From Oxyruncus cristatus (lineage: Eukaryota; Chordata; Aves; Passeriformes; Cotingidae), in assembly GCA_013399855.1 (NCBI GenBank), contig VXAY01004338.1:171837-235836 (forward strand): a stretch of DNA of 64,000 bases. Direction: 5' to 3'. The position numbers and the translations under genes were made by a program. The first letter of the stretch is position 1. The number at the start of each line of letters is the position of its first letter. Below, in pieces: positions 21,211 through 31,783 of the stretch. The notes under the pieces were generated by a model, which worked only from the letters and a program-made list of their open reading frames with translations, was not told where the DNA came from and ran no database searches.

Positions 21211-21925
21211 GAGGTGGCAAAGGAGGAATCGAGTGTAAGATGTGTGTTGGAGCAGAAGACGATGGTTTGGGCCTGTCTCATTTCACAAGGAAACTTCACA
21301 AACTCTTAATTATCTCCCCAAATACTCCCTGTCTTCTTCCAAAAATAAAACTTCTGACAACTGTTCAAACCACGCCACGCTCTCACCCACCAAACACACA
21401 TTTCTGTAAAAATATAAAGCCATGGCTGGGAAGTGTCAGAGTCATTTATTTGAAGGAGAAAAAGTGAGACTTTTGGCATCGCTCGCGAAATCAGACGCCG
21501 AGTTGTCTCCCAAAGAGGACACGGATTGTCTGGAGCTGCAGGGAATGTGGCACATGACAGGAGAGTGACACTTGGCCAGGCTCTGAATGAGTGATGTCAC
21601 TGCACAGCACGCACAGAGGTGTCTGAGAGGATCACTCCCGGGATTTCCAAATCCTGTCACCGAGGTGGGAAGTGCAGCCTGCCCAAGGTGTTTCACAGGA
21701 ATGGAGCATCCAGAGCCAAAGGGATTTCTGGAATTCAGCCTGGCTTTGCTCACTCCTCATTCCTTACTTCTGAATCAAAGTTATTTATAGAGACATGGAC
21801 GTTAGTCTATGAAGCAGCAAAGTTTTAAGGCTGGCTTTGGTTTCTGAGGATCAGCAGGACCCACAGGGTTCGGCTCTGAGTTTCCACGGTGAGAGAGTGT
21901 CCCTGTCCCAGAATGCCCACGGCAG
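21211..21925. other. Single-copy noncoding DNA
   Basis: Nothing recognised besides a GGAGGAGGAGGAGG purine run near 21199-21213 at the left edge. Confidence 0.45.
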
Positions 21926-22050
21926 CTGGATAACTGGATAGCTGGGTAACTGGATGGCTGGATAACTGAATGACTCGATGGCTGGATAGCTGGATAACTG
22001 GATAGCTGGATCACTGGATAGCTGGATGGCTGGATAGCTGGATCGCTGGG
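21926..22050. repeat. 8-bp tandem array, CTGGATAR unit, about 15.6 copies
   Basis: Consecutive 8-mers of the form CTGGATAG/CTGGATAA/CTGGATGG keep perfect 8-bp register over 125 bp. Variants fall mostly at the last two positions, and one CTGAATGA CTCGATGG pair sits in the middle. The minus strand reads as a repeating P-A-I-Q-P-S-S-Y-type peptide, an artefact of the array. Confidence 0.93.
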
Positions 22051-22139
22051 AGCAGCCATCCCTGCTTTCTAACCCAGACCCACGCCCAGCAGGATGGCGC
22101 AGGAGATGGGCTGCACCACTCCCCAGTGCTGCTGCCATC

Positions 22140-22720
22140 TGAGGGATGTGGATTTGGTTGATGACAACCTCATTATGGCCCATAATTGCGACGCCATCTC
22201 CTCGTAAACACTGGGTTAAAAACTCCTGGAAGATGCTCGTTCCCCTCGTTATTAATTAGCACGTGTCCACTCCGCCAGATCCGCAGCCCAAACTTCATTT
22301 GTTATGTGCAGCCAAATGCATGAGTAGCTTTTGAGTAATTATTTTCCAACATCATCTAATACCTCTCTGCACATCAATTAAAAATCCTCTTAACAAGGAA
22401 CTGCATTTTGTTGGAGATCAAATGCCTCGTCCAAAGCTGTATCAATCACGTAGAGCTAATTAGTGGGTCTGCTTTATATCATTTGTTTTACTTTATTATT
22501 CTATTATACACTTCCTAATGAAACCAATTGAACAATTTTGAAATCTTTGTTCAATTAATTGAAGGCTTAGAGGCCAGATACCGGGGGTTTTTTGCTTTAA
22601 AAAGCACGGATGTAAAAGGAAATAAAAATCCCTGCGTGTTTTATATCTATTTATTTTATGTGGTAAAGGGTTTAGCATTATTTTTATATCACTTGCAAGT
22701 AACTCGTGGTTCAGCAGACC
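22140..22720. promoter_or_regulatory. Large AT-rich island, candidate conserved noncoding element
   Basis: Over 550 bp without repeats. Motifs include GTTATTAATTAGCACGTG, TTGAGTAATTATTTTCC, CATCAATTAAAAATCC and GAGCTAATTAGTGGG. At 22526-22533 and 22549-22556 the arms AATTGAAC and GTTCAATT form an 8-bp hairpin with a 15-nt loop. Confidence 0.5.
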
Positions 22721-22774
22721 CTGGGAGCCCTTTGGTCAGTCAGGTGATGTTAAGGGACTGAAAGGATGGGAGAA

Positions 22775-22850
22775 AGATCTATAGGAGCTGATCTTGGCCC
22801 CTCAGACAAGAGAGACCTTGACCTAATGATCCTGTGGTCCTGTGATCTTC
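22775..22850 (+). mobile_element. Possible CR1 3' tip (very diverged)
   Basis: GAGCTGATCTTGGCCCCTCA and GATCCTGTGGTCCTGTGATC resemble the CR1 ATGATCTT...TTCTATGATT end, but the CTTCCAACC block is missing. Confidence 0.35.
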
Positions 22851-22929
22851 AAAGTGTAGCAGTGTTGCCTCCTTTTACCCCTTTCCACACTGATTTTCCA
22901 CTGTCCAAATGGCCCAACTCTCCCGGTAT

Positions 22930-23310
22930 CTCTAGGAGGACACATCATATGTGGCAAAGCGTATCTTAATTAATGTACAATCAGAGTAGTTCATGCTGGT
23001 AAAGTAGAACTAATTTTCTCCAGCCAGGCTGTCTGAGCGGCCCCTCTGCAGCAAAGTGAATGCTTTTTAGCTAAATAAAACTGACAAATCAGCAGATGCT
23101 TAGGGGCTTGCAGCAAATGGACTGTGTTTCCTTTTTCATATGGATAAGGAGGGTAAAAATAAGAATGACTTTCACATGCCGTCAGATTGCGCTGGAGAAA
23201 TCAAGGGATATTATAGAAGCATTGGAGCAGAGGGAATTCAGATTTAGACCTCTAGAAATCTGGGTTTGGAGCTGAGTTTCTACTTCTTGTTAATATAAAG
23301 AAATATTGCT
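22930..23310. promoter_or_regulatory. AT-rich island, candidate conserved noncoding element
   Basis: Contains CTTAATTAATGTACAATC, GAACTAATTTTCTCC, GCTTTTTAGCTAAATAAAAC and TCATATGGATAAGG. No repeat blocks or open frame. Confidence 0.42.
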
Positions 23311-23532
23311 TGCATTTGCTACAGGCTGGATTTAAAGGCACAGGTCTGTCAGAAAGACTTCTCCAAAACCCAGGAGCAGGAGCCACCTGTGCTTCCATCC
23401 CTCGGGGATACACAGGTGCCCAGTGGGATGTCTCCCCCATCCCCAGCAGGGTTGAGACAGGCTGGACGTGTGCCGAGCTTGGGGATGGATGGATGGTGGG
23501 ATCCCAGAGCTGACTCCAGGCTCCAAGCTCTG
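23311..23532. other. Short single-copy gap
   Basis: Contains ATGGATGGATGG near 23483. Nothing else is recognised. Confidence 0.45.
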
Positions 23533-23643
23533 TGATTCACAGAATCGTGGAATGGGTTGGGCTGGAAGGGACCTTAAATCTCATCCAGTCCAACCGTTTT
23601 CCATGGGCAGGGACACCTTCCACAGCCCAGGCTGCTCCAAGGC
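23533..23643 (-). mobile_element. CR1 LINE 3' end fragment
   Basis: Reverse CR1 close to a typical tip: GATTCACAGAATCGTGGAAT, GGGTTGGGCTGGAAGGGACC, CCATGGGCAGGGACACCTTC. It ends about 110 bp in. Confidence 0.93.
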
Positions 23644-24395
23644 TTGGTCTCTGAACATAAAGAGACCCCCAGAGGAGAGGCAGAAAATGACTGGGAGTAT
23701 TTCTGGGTTCCCAGTGAATAATCAGGGAATTTAGGCTCTATTTTACTGTGCAGGCAGGTCCCACTGAGCTCCATCTGTAGCAGATGTGGTGGAACTGCCC
23801 CCAAGGGCATCCCGCTCTCCCTGGACACAGGTGGTCACACCTTTGATGTCCAGTGCCCAGCTGGGAAGGGCCTCTGGAGTCGGGACATTTGGGAGCCATT
23901 AAGATTCCTCGCTCCTTCACGGCCTGTTTCCCGTTTCTCCCGTCCGAGGGGAGCGGGGGATGCATCCTTTTCGGATTATCCTGGCATCCTGTTTGGGAAG
24001 TTTGTGCCAGAAAGAGCACCTCCATTTCGCATCCAGCCACAAAGCAAAAGCAGACACACAGAGACCCCGGGACCTCTCAGTGTCACAGGAGAGCTGTTGC
24101 TCCCTTGGCTTTGGGACCTCGGCCATTTCAGAGCTTAGGAAGAGTCACAGGGAGAAAATCCCCTATAATTAGTGGAGTGCTAAACTGATGTGAGTGGGAG
24201 GAAAAGCAGGGAAAAGCATTTAAGACCAGTTTGGAATTCTGCAGAGTTTAATTACCTCTTGGGGATGATGGAAACAGCCCTCGTGAGGGTGTAAATCCCT
24301 TTCACACCTGGATTTAAGATGGAGGAGCAGCAGCTCCCCAGACTGCCTCTGCATGGAAAACAAGGGGCAGAGCGGGAAGTTCCTGGAGACCTGAG
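23644..24395. other. Single-copy noncoding DNA
   Basis: Nothing recognised. Frames of about 100-111 codons on opposite strands overlap. Confidence 0.45.
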
Positions 24396-24450
24396 CAGCC
24401 CAGGCTGTGGAAGGGGTCCCTGCTGGGGCAGGGGTTGGAAGGACGTGGCC
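24396..24450 (+). mobile_element. Possible CR1 fragment (short, diverged)
   Basis: CAGGCTGTGGAAGGGGTCCC and GGGGCAGGGGTTGGAAGG resemble the segment before the CR1 3' tip. The tip itself is absent. Confidence 0.45.
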
Positions 24451-25499
24451 ATTCTACATCCCATACCCCCGGCCAGCTGCAGCCTGGCCTCGGGAGCACT
24501 GGAGCCTTCCTGGAGTTATGTTTTCCCTGGGAATGCTATGGCAGTTAAATTTCCTCTGCTGGAGAGCCACCAAAGCCTTTGGGAATCTTGGATGGTGCAG
24601 CTGGGACTCCTGTCCCTTAACTGAGCTCCTTCCTCTTTGTCTGAGAGTCTCTGCAAAGCAGCACCATGCAGACACTGCACTGGGAGTTTTACACTTCCCC
24701 CTGGGCATTTGGAGCTGTATCCATCTCTTGCAGCAAGGATTGAGTTGGCATCCAAGACTCCAGTTTCCCAAGGGAAAAATGCAGTATATTTTCATTTAAA
24801 CAAGCAATGCTCCAGTTTAATTAACATGAGGACAAGCCCCGGGCTGTGGGTGCAGAGCAGAGTCCCGATTCCCTGTCTGGATCTCTGCACCTGAGCAGGG
24901 ACAGACTTTAAAAAGAAGCCTAAAAAATAGATCTAACACACCCAGAGCCCTGAATCGAAGCTCACCTGTGTCCTGAGGGCTCTTACTCAGCCTGCAGAGC
25001 ATCGGAGCCACATTTCCAGTCCCAAAATAGGGCTTAAGTAGGACAGGGTTGTTCGTAACCTTGTGCTGGCCACAGTGCGGGCATGTTTTCAGCTCAAGTG
25101 AACATTGAATTCTTGCTGAAATCCTCTTGGCACTGAGCCTGGCTCAGGGCTTGGTGAGGGGACACTGAGTACAACATCCAGGAGCCCAGAGTGTGCCCTG
25201 GATGAACCACAGGGAGCACACGAGCTCCGTCCCAGGTGAGACATCCTGGCCACATCTCAGGGCATGGTTATAAAAAAGGGTCTCTATTTTCCCATGTTCC
25301 CTCTCTGAAAATGTAATGTATTGGAAAGCAAATGCACTCCTGTCCTCATTTTTTCTGGGGGGGGGCACCAGCTTGTGATGTCCTGACAAGCCATCCAAAC
25401 ACAGAGCGACGGTTCCCTCTCCCGCCCTGGTCCTGCTCCGCACAGCCCGGGATCTTCTCCTGCCCCTCAGCCGGAGCACGGGAGAACAGCCATCTGGAA
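24451..25499. other. Single-copy noncoding DNA
   Basis: A G9 run lies at 25357-25365. No gene or repeat family is recognised. Confidence 0.45.
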
Positions 25500-25930
25500 A
25501 TTAATTAGGAACAAAGTGTAAAGAGAGAATATTTTTGTGATCTAATCCTTTCGGTGCCATTATTTAATTTCTGTGCACAAAGCGAGGAGCGCGGAGACAG
25601 ATGCGCAGGAGCTCGAGAGGCAGCGAGGACATTGTTCTGCTCTCCTCCTCTAAAGAGCCAATTATTCTCCTCTAAGTCCTTTAGTTTCGGGGGCTGACGG
25701 AGTAGTTTAAGGGATAAAAGTATTAGCCTTTCATCTGGAGGATTCAAGTGCCAGTCCTCCAGGCAGACCAAAGCAAAATGAAGTGGGTTGGCTTATTTTC
25801 CCTCCTTAATGCATTATTATATAATGGTATTATTAAACATTAGTGAACAGAGAATTTAAATTTGCAGCATTGACAGCTGATTAATTTATTTTTTTTAAGC
25901 AAAAGATTTCACTCATCATCAGAAATATAA
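25500..25930. promoter_or_regulatory. AT-rich island containing a tRNA-promoter-like element
   Basis: Repeat-poor sequence with TTATTTAATTTCTGTGC, TTAATGCATTATTATATAATGG and CTGATTAATTTATTTTTTTT. Its middle holds the tRNA-like segment described separately. It could be an old SINE taken over as regulatory DNA; this is inference. Confidence 0.42.
25690..25762 (+). repeat. tRNA-promoter-like segment, possible ancient SINE head
   Basis: TAGTTTAAGGG (25703-25713) fits the pol III A-box pattern TRGYNNARNNG at every position. GATTCAAGTGC (25741-25751) resembles the B box, differing at a few positions, 38 bp downstream (44 or so is usual). The B-box-like segment sits in a hairpin whose 8-bp arms CTGGAGGA (25735-25742) and TCCTCCAG (25755-25762) pair perfectly around a 12-nt loop. 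It does not fold into a proper tRNA cloverleaf, so a functional tRNA gene is unlikely. A tRNA-derived SINE relic is the favoured reading. Confidence 0.4.
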
Positions 25931-26559
25931 ATTAAATCCTTGAGGAGAACTGTGCAAGGAAAAGCACAATGGTTGCTGTTTTCTGAGTCTAATGCTCCTT
26001 CCTGTAACTCTGGATCAGGGGGAGTTTTCTTTTGCCTGCCAAGTAAAATACACATTTGGGGCTTTGGAATAAGGTAATTGGAGGAGTCCTGACCTGTAAT
26101 CCCATCACAGCAGGTGCCGAGGAGCTCCTGAACACCTGGAAACACCCGTTTTCCACGGCAGTGCCCAGCACTGAGCCCCAGCCCCTGGCACATCCATACT
26201 TACCCACAGTCTTCCATACTCATCCACACTGCCAGGTGATGGGCAGTCTCAGGAATAACAAAGAAAGACTACAGAGATCCAAACAGCAGCAAAACTGGGA
26301 GAATGTAGGGTTTTAAGTGGTAATGTCCCAGACCACAGTGTTTCCTGGAGGGAGTGTCTGACCACATCCCTGCTCTACACTAGAATGGCTTTAGGTCACT
26401 TTAACTCTCAGAAAATCAAGTTACTTCCCACTAATGCCACTTTAATTCCAAATGTAACTGTTTCTACAATGGCTTAATTTAACTGACTTGTTCGAAATTC
26501 CCACTTTCTACTCATTCCTCTTAACTTTCCCACATGACCTGGTGGAGAAGGTCTCACCA
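25931..26559. other. Single-copy noncoding DNA
   Basis: Nothing recognised, apart from AT-rich stretches with TTAATTTAACTGAC near 26472. Confidence 0.45.
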
Positions 26560-26612
26560 TCGAGTCATAGAAAGGTTTGAGTTAGAAAAGGCTTGAGAAC
26601 TGTCATCAAATA
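26560..26612 (-). mobile_element. CR1 LINE 3' tip fragment (short, diverged)
   Basis: ATCGAGTCATAGAAAGGTTT, then GAGTTAGAAAAGGCTTGAGA, corresponds to a reverse CR1 tip. Confidence 0.65.
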
Positions 26613-26624
26613 TAAAGATTCCCT

Positions 26625-27075
26625 TCAGATCTCGAGTAAGAGATTTATTAAGCAGTGCCCTTGGTTTTCCTGCAGCTCCCGGTCCGTATTCCCCGCCGGA
26701 GGGAACATCAGCAGCTCCTGTGGCAGCGGTGTCATTGTGCTGACTACACACAAGTTTAATGATTTCCATCCATTTCCAGCCGTTCCTGGCACGACACACC
26801 TGTGCCTGGGACGGGGACGGCCGAGTAATTGCCGCGTCCTTCCCGCTCGGCTCCAGCTGCCGCAGGCCAGCCCTAATAAAGATGCATGGCCGCGCCGGCA
26901 TCCAGCTGCGCTCCCGGATCCCGCTCCCGGGCGCGGCCACGCCGCTCTTAACCCCTTCTGCTTCGGCCCCCAGCCCAGACACCGCGGCCAAAACTCCCTC
27001 TCGGCTGGACGAGGGCAGGGGAATTGTATAATTGTATTGTTTCTTATTGTTGGGCTGGATCGTGCAATGTGTTAC
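26625..27075. promoter_or_regulatory. Mixed island: AT-rich flanks around a CpG-rich core
   Basis: Left flank has GATTTATTAAGCAGTG; right flank has ATTGTATAATTGTATTG and TTCTTATTGTTGGG. The core (about 26690-27000) is CpG-rich with GCATGGCCGCGCCGGCATCC. A 250-codon frame (26593-27345, +) runs through, but its last third is translated from CR1 and the rest has no family resemblance. Confidence 0.4.
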
Positions 27076-27160
27076 ATTCCCCTCACGGCGAGTGAGGCAC
27101 CTGAGAGCTTAACCAGCTGTAGTCCATCATTCCTGGATCAGGGATGGGTTGAGGCCAGAG

Positions 27161-27304
27161 AGCCACAGAATCCCAGAGTGATTTTGGCTGGACCAGATTT
27201 TAAGGATCAGCTCGTTCCCACCCCCTGTCATGGGCAGGGACACCTTCCACGGGATCAGGTTGCTCCAAGCCCCTTCCAGCCTGCCCTGGAACACTTCCAG
27301 GGAT
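27161..27304 (-). mobile_element. CR1 LINE 3' end fragment, left half of an inverted pair
   Basis: Reverse CR1: AGCCACAGAATCCCAGAGTG, CATGGGCAGGGACACCTTCC, CCAAGCCCCTTCCAGCCTGC, GGAACACTTCCAGGGATGCC. It abuts an opposite copy at about 27303. Confidence 0.92.
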
Positions 27305-27388
27305 GCCCCTGCCCACGGCAGGGGGATGGAACACATGATGTGTAAAGGCCCCTTCCAATCCAGACCATTCTGGGATTCACTGGGATTC
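27305..27388 (+). mobile_element. CR1 LINE 3' end fragment, right half of an inverted pair
   Basis: Sense CR1: GCCCCTGCCCACGGCAGGGG, AAAGGCCCCTTCCAATCCAG, ACCATTCTGGGATTC. With the left half it gives a foldback in which both 3' tips point outward. Confidence 0.9.
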
Positions 27389-28351
27389 TTTGGAAATGCT
27401 CCTACAAGGAAAAATTCTCTGAGGCCGAAACAAAGGATGGTAACTCAAGACATCCAGAACTCAGCAGGATCCTTCTCAGAAACTAATTTGACCCCAAACC
27501 CCTAATTTTTGACTGAATTGGACCTCCTGTGCCTCCCCAGGAGACCCTGACTGCTCCTAGCCACCGTACAGGGAAATATAATGTCCCATAGAAATTGTAC
27601 TTCTGGGGGGGGAAATAGAGACTCCTGCAGCACCTTCCAGCTCTTTACATGGACTCGGGAATCAGAGGGATTAGGGGTGGTTTAGCCCTATAAGCCCAGC
27701 ACAGGCTGCTACAAACAGCACTTCAAACTCCTAATTTCCCAAAATCTCCATATTACCCGGTCAAGATCTTTAAGCAACCAGCAGATTTCCCCAGATTGTT
27801 GCCCAGAGCTGTTAATCCCATGTTTCATCCTTTCCTGGGGGTTTTGCAGAGGCTGAGAAGTGTAATCCTAATTTAATCCTGACTCTGGAAACCAGCGGGG
27901 AAGGTGGAGGGGCAGATCTGGAGCGGGAAGATCCCCACGGGTAACGTGGCCAGGGGATTCAGTGTAAAAGGGCTTCCCAAAAATCCCCTTTGTATTCCCA
28001 AAGTAAAGAGTGACCCCACAGCCCTGCCAGGGGGAAGGCCACAGGAGAGCTGAGGGACACTGAGGGATTTACCTCCAGGGCATTCTGTGCTGGAGTGGGA
28101 TGAGAGATGCCAGGGAAGCTGGAAGGTGAGCAGGGATGTCACCGAGAACAGTCTCTGAGGCAATGCAAGTCGCTCAGTCACCGATCTGAGCTGATGCCAA
28201 AGTAAATATTATCAGGTCCCCATGGGCCTGACATACCCTGAATATTCCAGGAACTTTTATTCTCCTTGTGACCCACTACATCTGTCCTTTGCACTGAAAA
28301 TTCATCCTTTTGTGGGGGGGAAATGGATCAGGATTGAGAAAACAATCTGTC
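27389..28351. other. Single-copy noncoding DNA
   Basis: G runs occur at 27606-27613 and 28313-28319. No gene or repeat family is recognised. Confidence 0.45.
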
Positions 28352-28404
28352 AGGAGCTGATCCTGGTGGGCCCCTCCCAGCTTATGCTATTCTGTGATTC
28401 TCTG
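28352..28404 (+). mobile_element. CR1 LINE 3' tip fragment (short)
   Basis: GAGCTGATCCTGGTGGGCCC, CTCCCAGCTTATGCTATTCT and GTGATTCTCTG resemble the CR1 3' terminus, with the CTTCCAACC block drifted. Confidence 0.6.
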
Positions 28405-28772
28405 ACCTTCCCTCATTCATGCAGAGAAAAATTCCTCGGGCAGCAGTTGTGTCCGTGCAAATTCCACTGCTGTTTACTCCTCTCTGCACCGAGTAACCTG
28501 TGTTCCCCTGCGTGTCCTCCCCTCCTGAGCCAGCCCAGCTCCCACCTGTGCTTGGCTGCCTCCGGTTCCACTGGGAGCATGGATCCCAAATCCCATGTCC
28601 TGCCGTCCCCTGTCCAGCTGCAGCCGTCCGGGATAATGCACTGCTTCCAGCACAAAGCATTTCTCTGGTTTATTTTTCTACTGAAAGGGGGGGAAAAGCT
28701 TTCCTTTTCCCTGCTTATTTAGGCTGCAAGTTCCGAATGTTTGACTACTGCTGTTGCTCATTTAAGCTGTTT
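28405..28772. other. Single-copy noncoding DNA
   Basis: Nothing recognised. Confidence 0.45.
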
Positions 28773-28840
28773 CAGGTGTTGATAATGGGATAAGGATGAT
28801 CAGGTGTGGATAAAGGGTTAAGGGTGATCAGGTGTTGAGG
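28773..28840. repeat. 28-bp tandem repeat, about 2.4 copies
   Basis: Units at 28773-28800 and 28801-28828 both begin CAGGTGT and end GGATGAT or GGGTGAT, with about six differences. A partial third unit CAGGTGTTGAGG follows at 28829-28840. Confidence 0.85.
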
Positions 28841-28889
28841 AGGTGTTTCTGGGTTTGTGAGTTTTTTTTTAGCCGAGCAAAAGCAGCAA

Positions 28890-29215
28890 ATGGAAATGTG
28901 ACATCACAAAAAGCAAGTGGAGAGAGGAACCCAAAGGCCTGAGCCTCCAACCCACTTATTAGAACCAGGATTTACTGTGACTTTGTGCAGTGGGGGATTA
29001 GTGGAATGAATCACCTTACTTCCCCTTAAGATTTGCCTGGGCCTGTGATTTGTGCCTGCTAAGCCGGTATAATGATGAACAATCCTTTTTATTAATGTGG
29101 CTAAAAATAGCAACTGCAGCAAGACCTTACATAAACCAGGAGTAACACGTGCCAACTCCTGCCCAAATCCCCGGCGAGCTGTCTCGGTCTGGGAGATGTT
29201 GGCATCACACAAGTT
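28890..29215. promoter_or_regulatory. AT-leaning island, weak candidate noncoding element
   Basis: Contains AATGATGAACAATCC, TTTTTATTAATGTGGC and AAAAATAGCAACTGC. It has no repeats or open frame; evidence is compositional only. Confidence 0.28.
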
Positions 29216-29408
29216 GACTATTTTGAGAAAAGAGGAAAACACAGGATAAAGCTATTCCAGTGCTGTGCTTGAAGACAAGGTCATGACTTCCCTTGGCATG
29301 TTTTTCCCACAAGATAACGGGATAGGTTTGGGGCCATGCGGATGGAGGAGCAGCATGTGCACGAGGGCACTGATAGATCCCCACAATTTCACACGAATAC
29401 GTCCCCAC

Positions 29409-29500
29409 AGACACACACCCCCCCAAATACACACACAAATATACACACTCACAAATACACACACACACAAATACCCCCATAAATACACACACACAGACAC
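29409..29500. repeat. AC-rich compound microsatellite
   Basis: Interrupted (AC)n runs with AAATAC units, such as ACACACACAAATACCCCC and AAATACACACACACAG. A 132-codon minus-strand frame of Val-Cys repeats is its translation. Confidence 0.92.
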
Positions 29501-29599
29501 CCCTGTCAGGAGGAGAGGTGGGGACACCCCATATCCCACCACCAGAACTCCACTCCCCTCTTTTGCTCCAGTATTGTGATTTCATCCCAGTGTTACTCC

Positions 29600-29635
29600 T
29601 CAATTCTCTGGGAAACCTGTGCCAGGGCCTCCTCT
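29600..29635 (-). mobile_element. CR1 internal fragment (about 35 bp)
   Basis: TTCTCTGGGAAACCTGTGCC then AGGGCCTCCTCTCAG matches the reverse CR1 block TTCTCTGGGCAACCTGTGCC. No tip is present. Confidence 0.65.
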
Positions 29636-30837
29636 CAGTCTCCCGCTTCCCCTCTCATCCAGTGAAGACAACTACAACACTCCAGTGACTGCTTCCCCCT
29701 CTTTTTCCACGAGTTTTAAGGGGATACAAGCCACCCTGAGGCCCCATTTGCATGTGGCCTTGGAATTCACCTCTCCAAAACACCACGTTGTCCCCTTCCC
29801 ACATGGGCTTTGGCACCTCAGCGGTGCCTTCAGGCACCATCCCTCCCAGCTCTGCCTGGAATAAAACAGGTGGATGAACAGAAGAGGGGCTTATGCCATT
29901 CCTAAGAGAAGCAGAGCAGATTAATGGCACGGAGAACTCCCAGCACTGGGAAAATCCTTCCTCGGAGAGCTCTGGGAGCCGCTCGTGAGCTCTGCCCGCC
30001 TGACCCGGCCCCGGATCGCTCAGAACCCCACAGCCTTATCAGCCCCAACAGCTCCTGCCCAAGCCTCGCCCGCTCGTGCCGTGTCAGAGCCCGAATTAGC
30101 AGCGCAATCAGCAGACAGAGAGCGGAGCCTCCTCCAAGCTGTCAAGTGCTGTTTGCTGGCTGATTAATTGGCAGAGCCTTGGCCAAGCCCTGGGTCCTGC
30201 TAAAGGCCAGGCCCCTTGAACTGCACCTGGCGCGGCTGATTGCGGGGCTGGAGGGCTCTGCCGCGCCCGCCCTCTGCTCCCGGGCAGCTGCTGAACCGCC
30301 CCGAGACACCCCAGCCAGCTCGGCCATGTGAACTTCTCTTCACATCTCGGGAGGCTGAGCCGGATGTGGAAGCGATATTTCAGGGTCTTTAGGAGAGCTG
30401 TGAGAATCGGACGTGGTTCTGTGTCCCTTGTGTTTGTTTGTCTGCCGGGCCTCTCGCAGCCCCTGCGAGGGGCCTGGGACAGCAGAGAGTGGGGTCTGTC
30501 CTCTCCGGGCCCTGCCAGGGGGTGAGTGCAGCAGAGAGGGGGGAAACCAAAACAAATTGGATTTTTGCCTATTGGATGCGGCAGGAGCAGGGAAGGAAAT
30601 GAAACGTTCATTTTACTGTTTAATTTTTAGATGGAGATCACGGTTAGAGGGGCAAACCCACTGGCAGGAAATTCCAGGATATTTGATGTTACGGGGATTC
30701 ACTAATAGGGAAAAATGTGGAGAAATGTCACACTCAGAGCTCCCCAAGGAAACACAGCAATTCCAGGAGAACTGGCCAAGAGATACTCACAGAAATGTTC
30801 TGGGTGTGCAAACACTGAGTTCAGAGCTGATGTTTAG
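29636..30837. other. Single-copy noncoding DNA with a CpG-leaning stretch
   Basis: About 29960-30310 is GC- and CpG-richer, with GAATTAGCAGCGCAATCAGC and GGCTGATTAATTGGCAGAGC at 30095-30178, which looks enhancer-like. A 167-codon minus-strand frame and opposing frames overlap without family resemblance. Confidence 0.38.
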
Positions 30838-30935
30838 TGGGAGGTGCCCCTGCACATGGCAGGTGTTGGGATGAGATGGGCTTTAAGGTCCCTTCCAGCC
30901 CAAACCATTCCATGATTTCCACGATTCCAACTCCC
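30838..30935 (+). mobile_element. CR1 LINE 3' end fragment
   Basis: Sense CR1: GGGAGGTGCCCCTGCACATG, GATGGGCTTTAAGGTCCCTT, CCAGCCCAAACCATTCCATG, with an ATTTCCACGATTCC tip. Confidence 0.92.
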
Positions 30936-31783
30936 AGCTGCCACAAAGCCAGGGATGACTCCTTTGGTCACAGTTCCCCATCTCCCACCTGTGAGCAGGA
31001 AGAGGGAAGGCTCATCCACTGTACTCCCAGGAAATGTTCTGCAGAGTTTCCCTGCTCCCGGGAGGCTCAAACACTCCTGATTTCCCCGGATTCTCCTGGC
31101 ACAAGCAGGAGCTGGGGCTTTAAGAGCTGTTCCTAATATTGTGAGTCTTGCAAGCAAGTTGGAAGGGTTGGAAACACTTGTGCTCTATAAATAGCTGCTC
31201 TGTGGAGCCCATATGCAGCTCCCGTGTTTGAAATCTCGGGAGACACGGAGAAGGCAGTCCTGGGAAGTGTGAGCTGCTCATTAGTGTGGGAGCTGAGGGG
31301 AATCAGAATTCCTTGTGCTTTCCCCACCCAGCCGCTCTGCTCCCACCCGGAGGCTCCTCCCCTGGTGTGGGGACATCGGGTACCTGCGTCACCTTCCAAG
31401 GGGAAAAGCAGTGGGAAAATGCAACACTTTCTCCCTGCTATGTGTATTTAGTGTGACGAAAACACTCCAAAATGCTTTGCAAAGCCAGAGGGGAAGGTGG
31501 GAGCCCCTGATCATCCCAGGTTTAAACTGGCCTTTGTCCTTATTTGTCCCTAACGGGTATTTTCTTTTCAAATGGGGAGGTTTTTCCCTCAGAAAACAGC
31601 GAAGGAATTGAATAACACGGATGACAACCGTGCGTGTTGGCTCCCGGTGTCAGAGCAGCTCTGACTGTCTCTGGAGCTGCAGCAGAACGAGCTGGGCTTA
31701 AAGGACACCAGCCCTCTGTGGACAAGAAGAAAATATGTCCAAAGGCTGCTTAGTGCTGTTGTTCTGGTTAGGAGGTGGGTGGA
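30936..31783. other. Single-copy noncoding DNA
   Basis: Nothing recognised. Confidence 0.45.

Noticed and set aside
21802..22059. Repetitive P-A-I-Q-P-S-S-Y-type protein on the minus strand
   Set aside because: It is the translation of the 8-bp CTGGATAR array.
25690..25762. Functional tRNA gene
   Set aside because: Box motifs are present, but no acceptor stem or cloverleaf forms and the B box has mismatches; kept only as a tRNA-like repeat.
26593..27345. 250-codon + strand frame
   Set aside because: The last third is translated CR1; the rest crosses a CpG-rich core where stops are scarce and resembles no family.
29205..29603. Val/Cys-rich 132-codon minus-strand frame
   Set aside because: It is the translation of the AC microsatellite.
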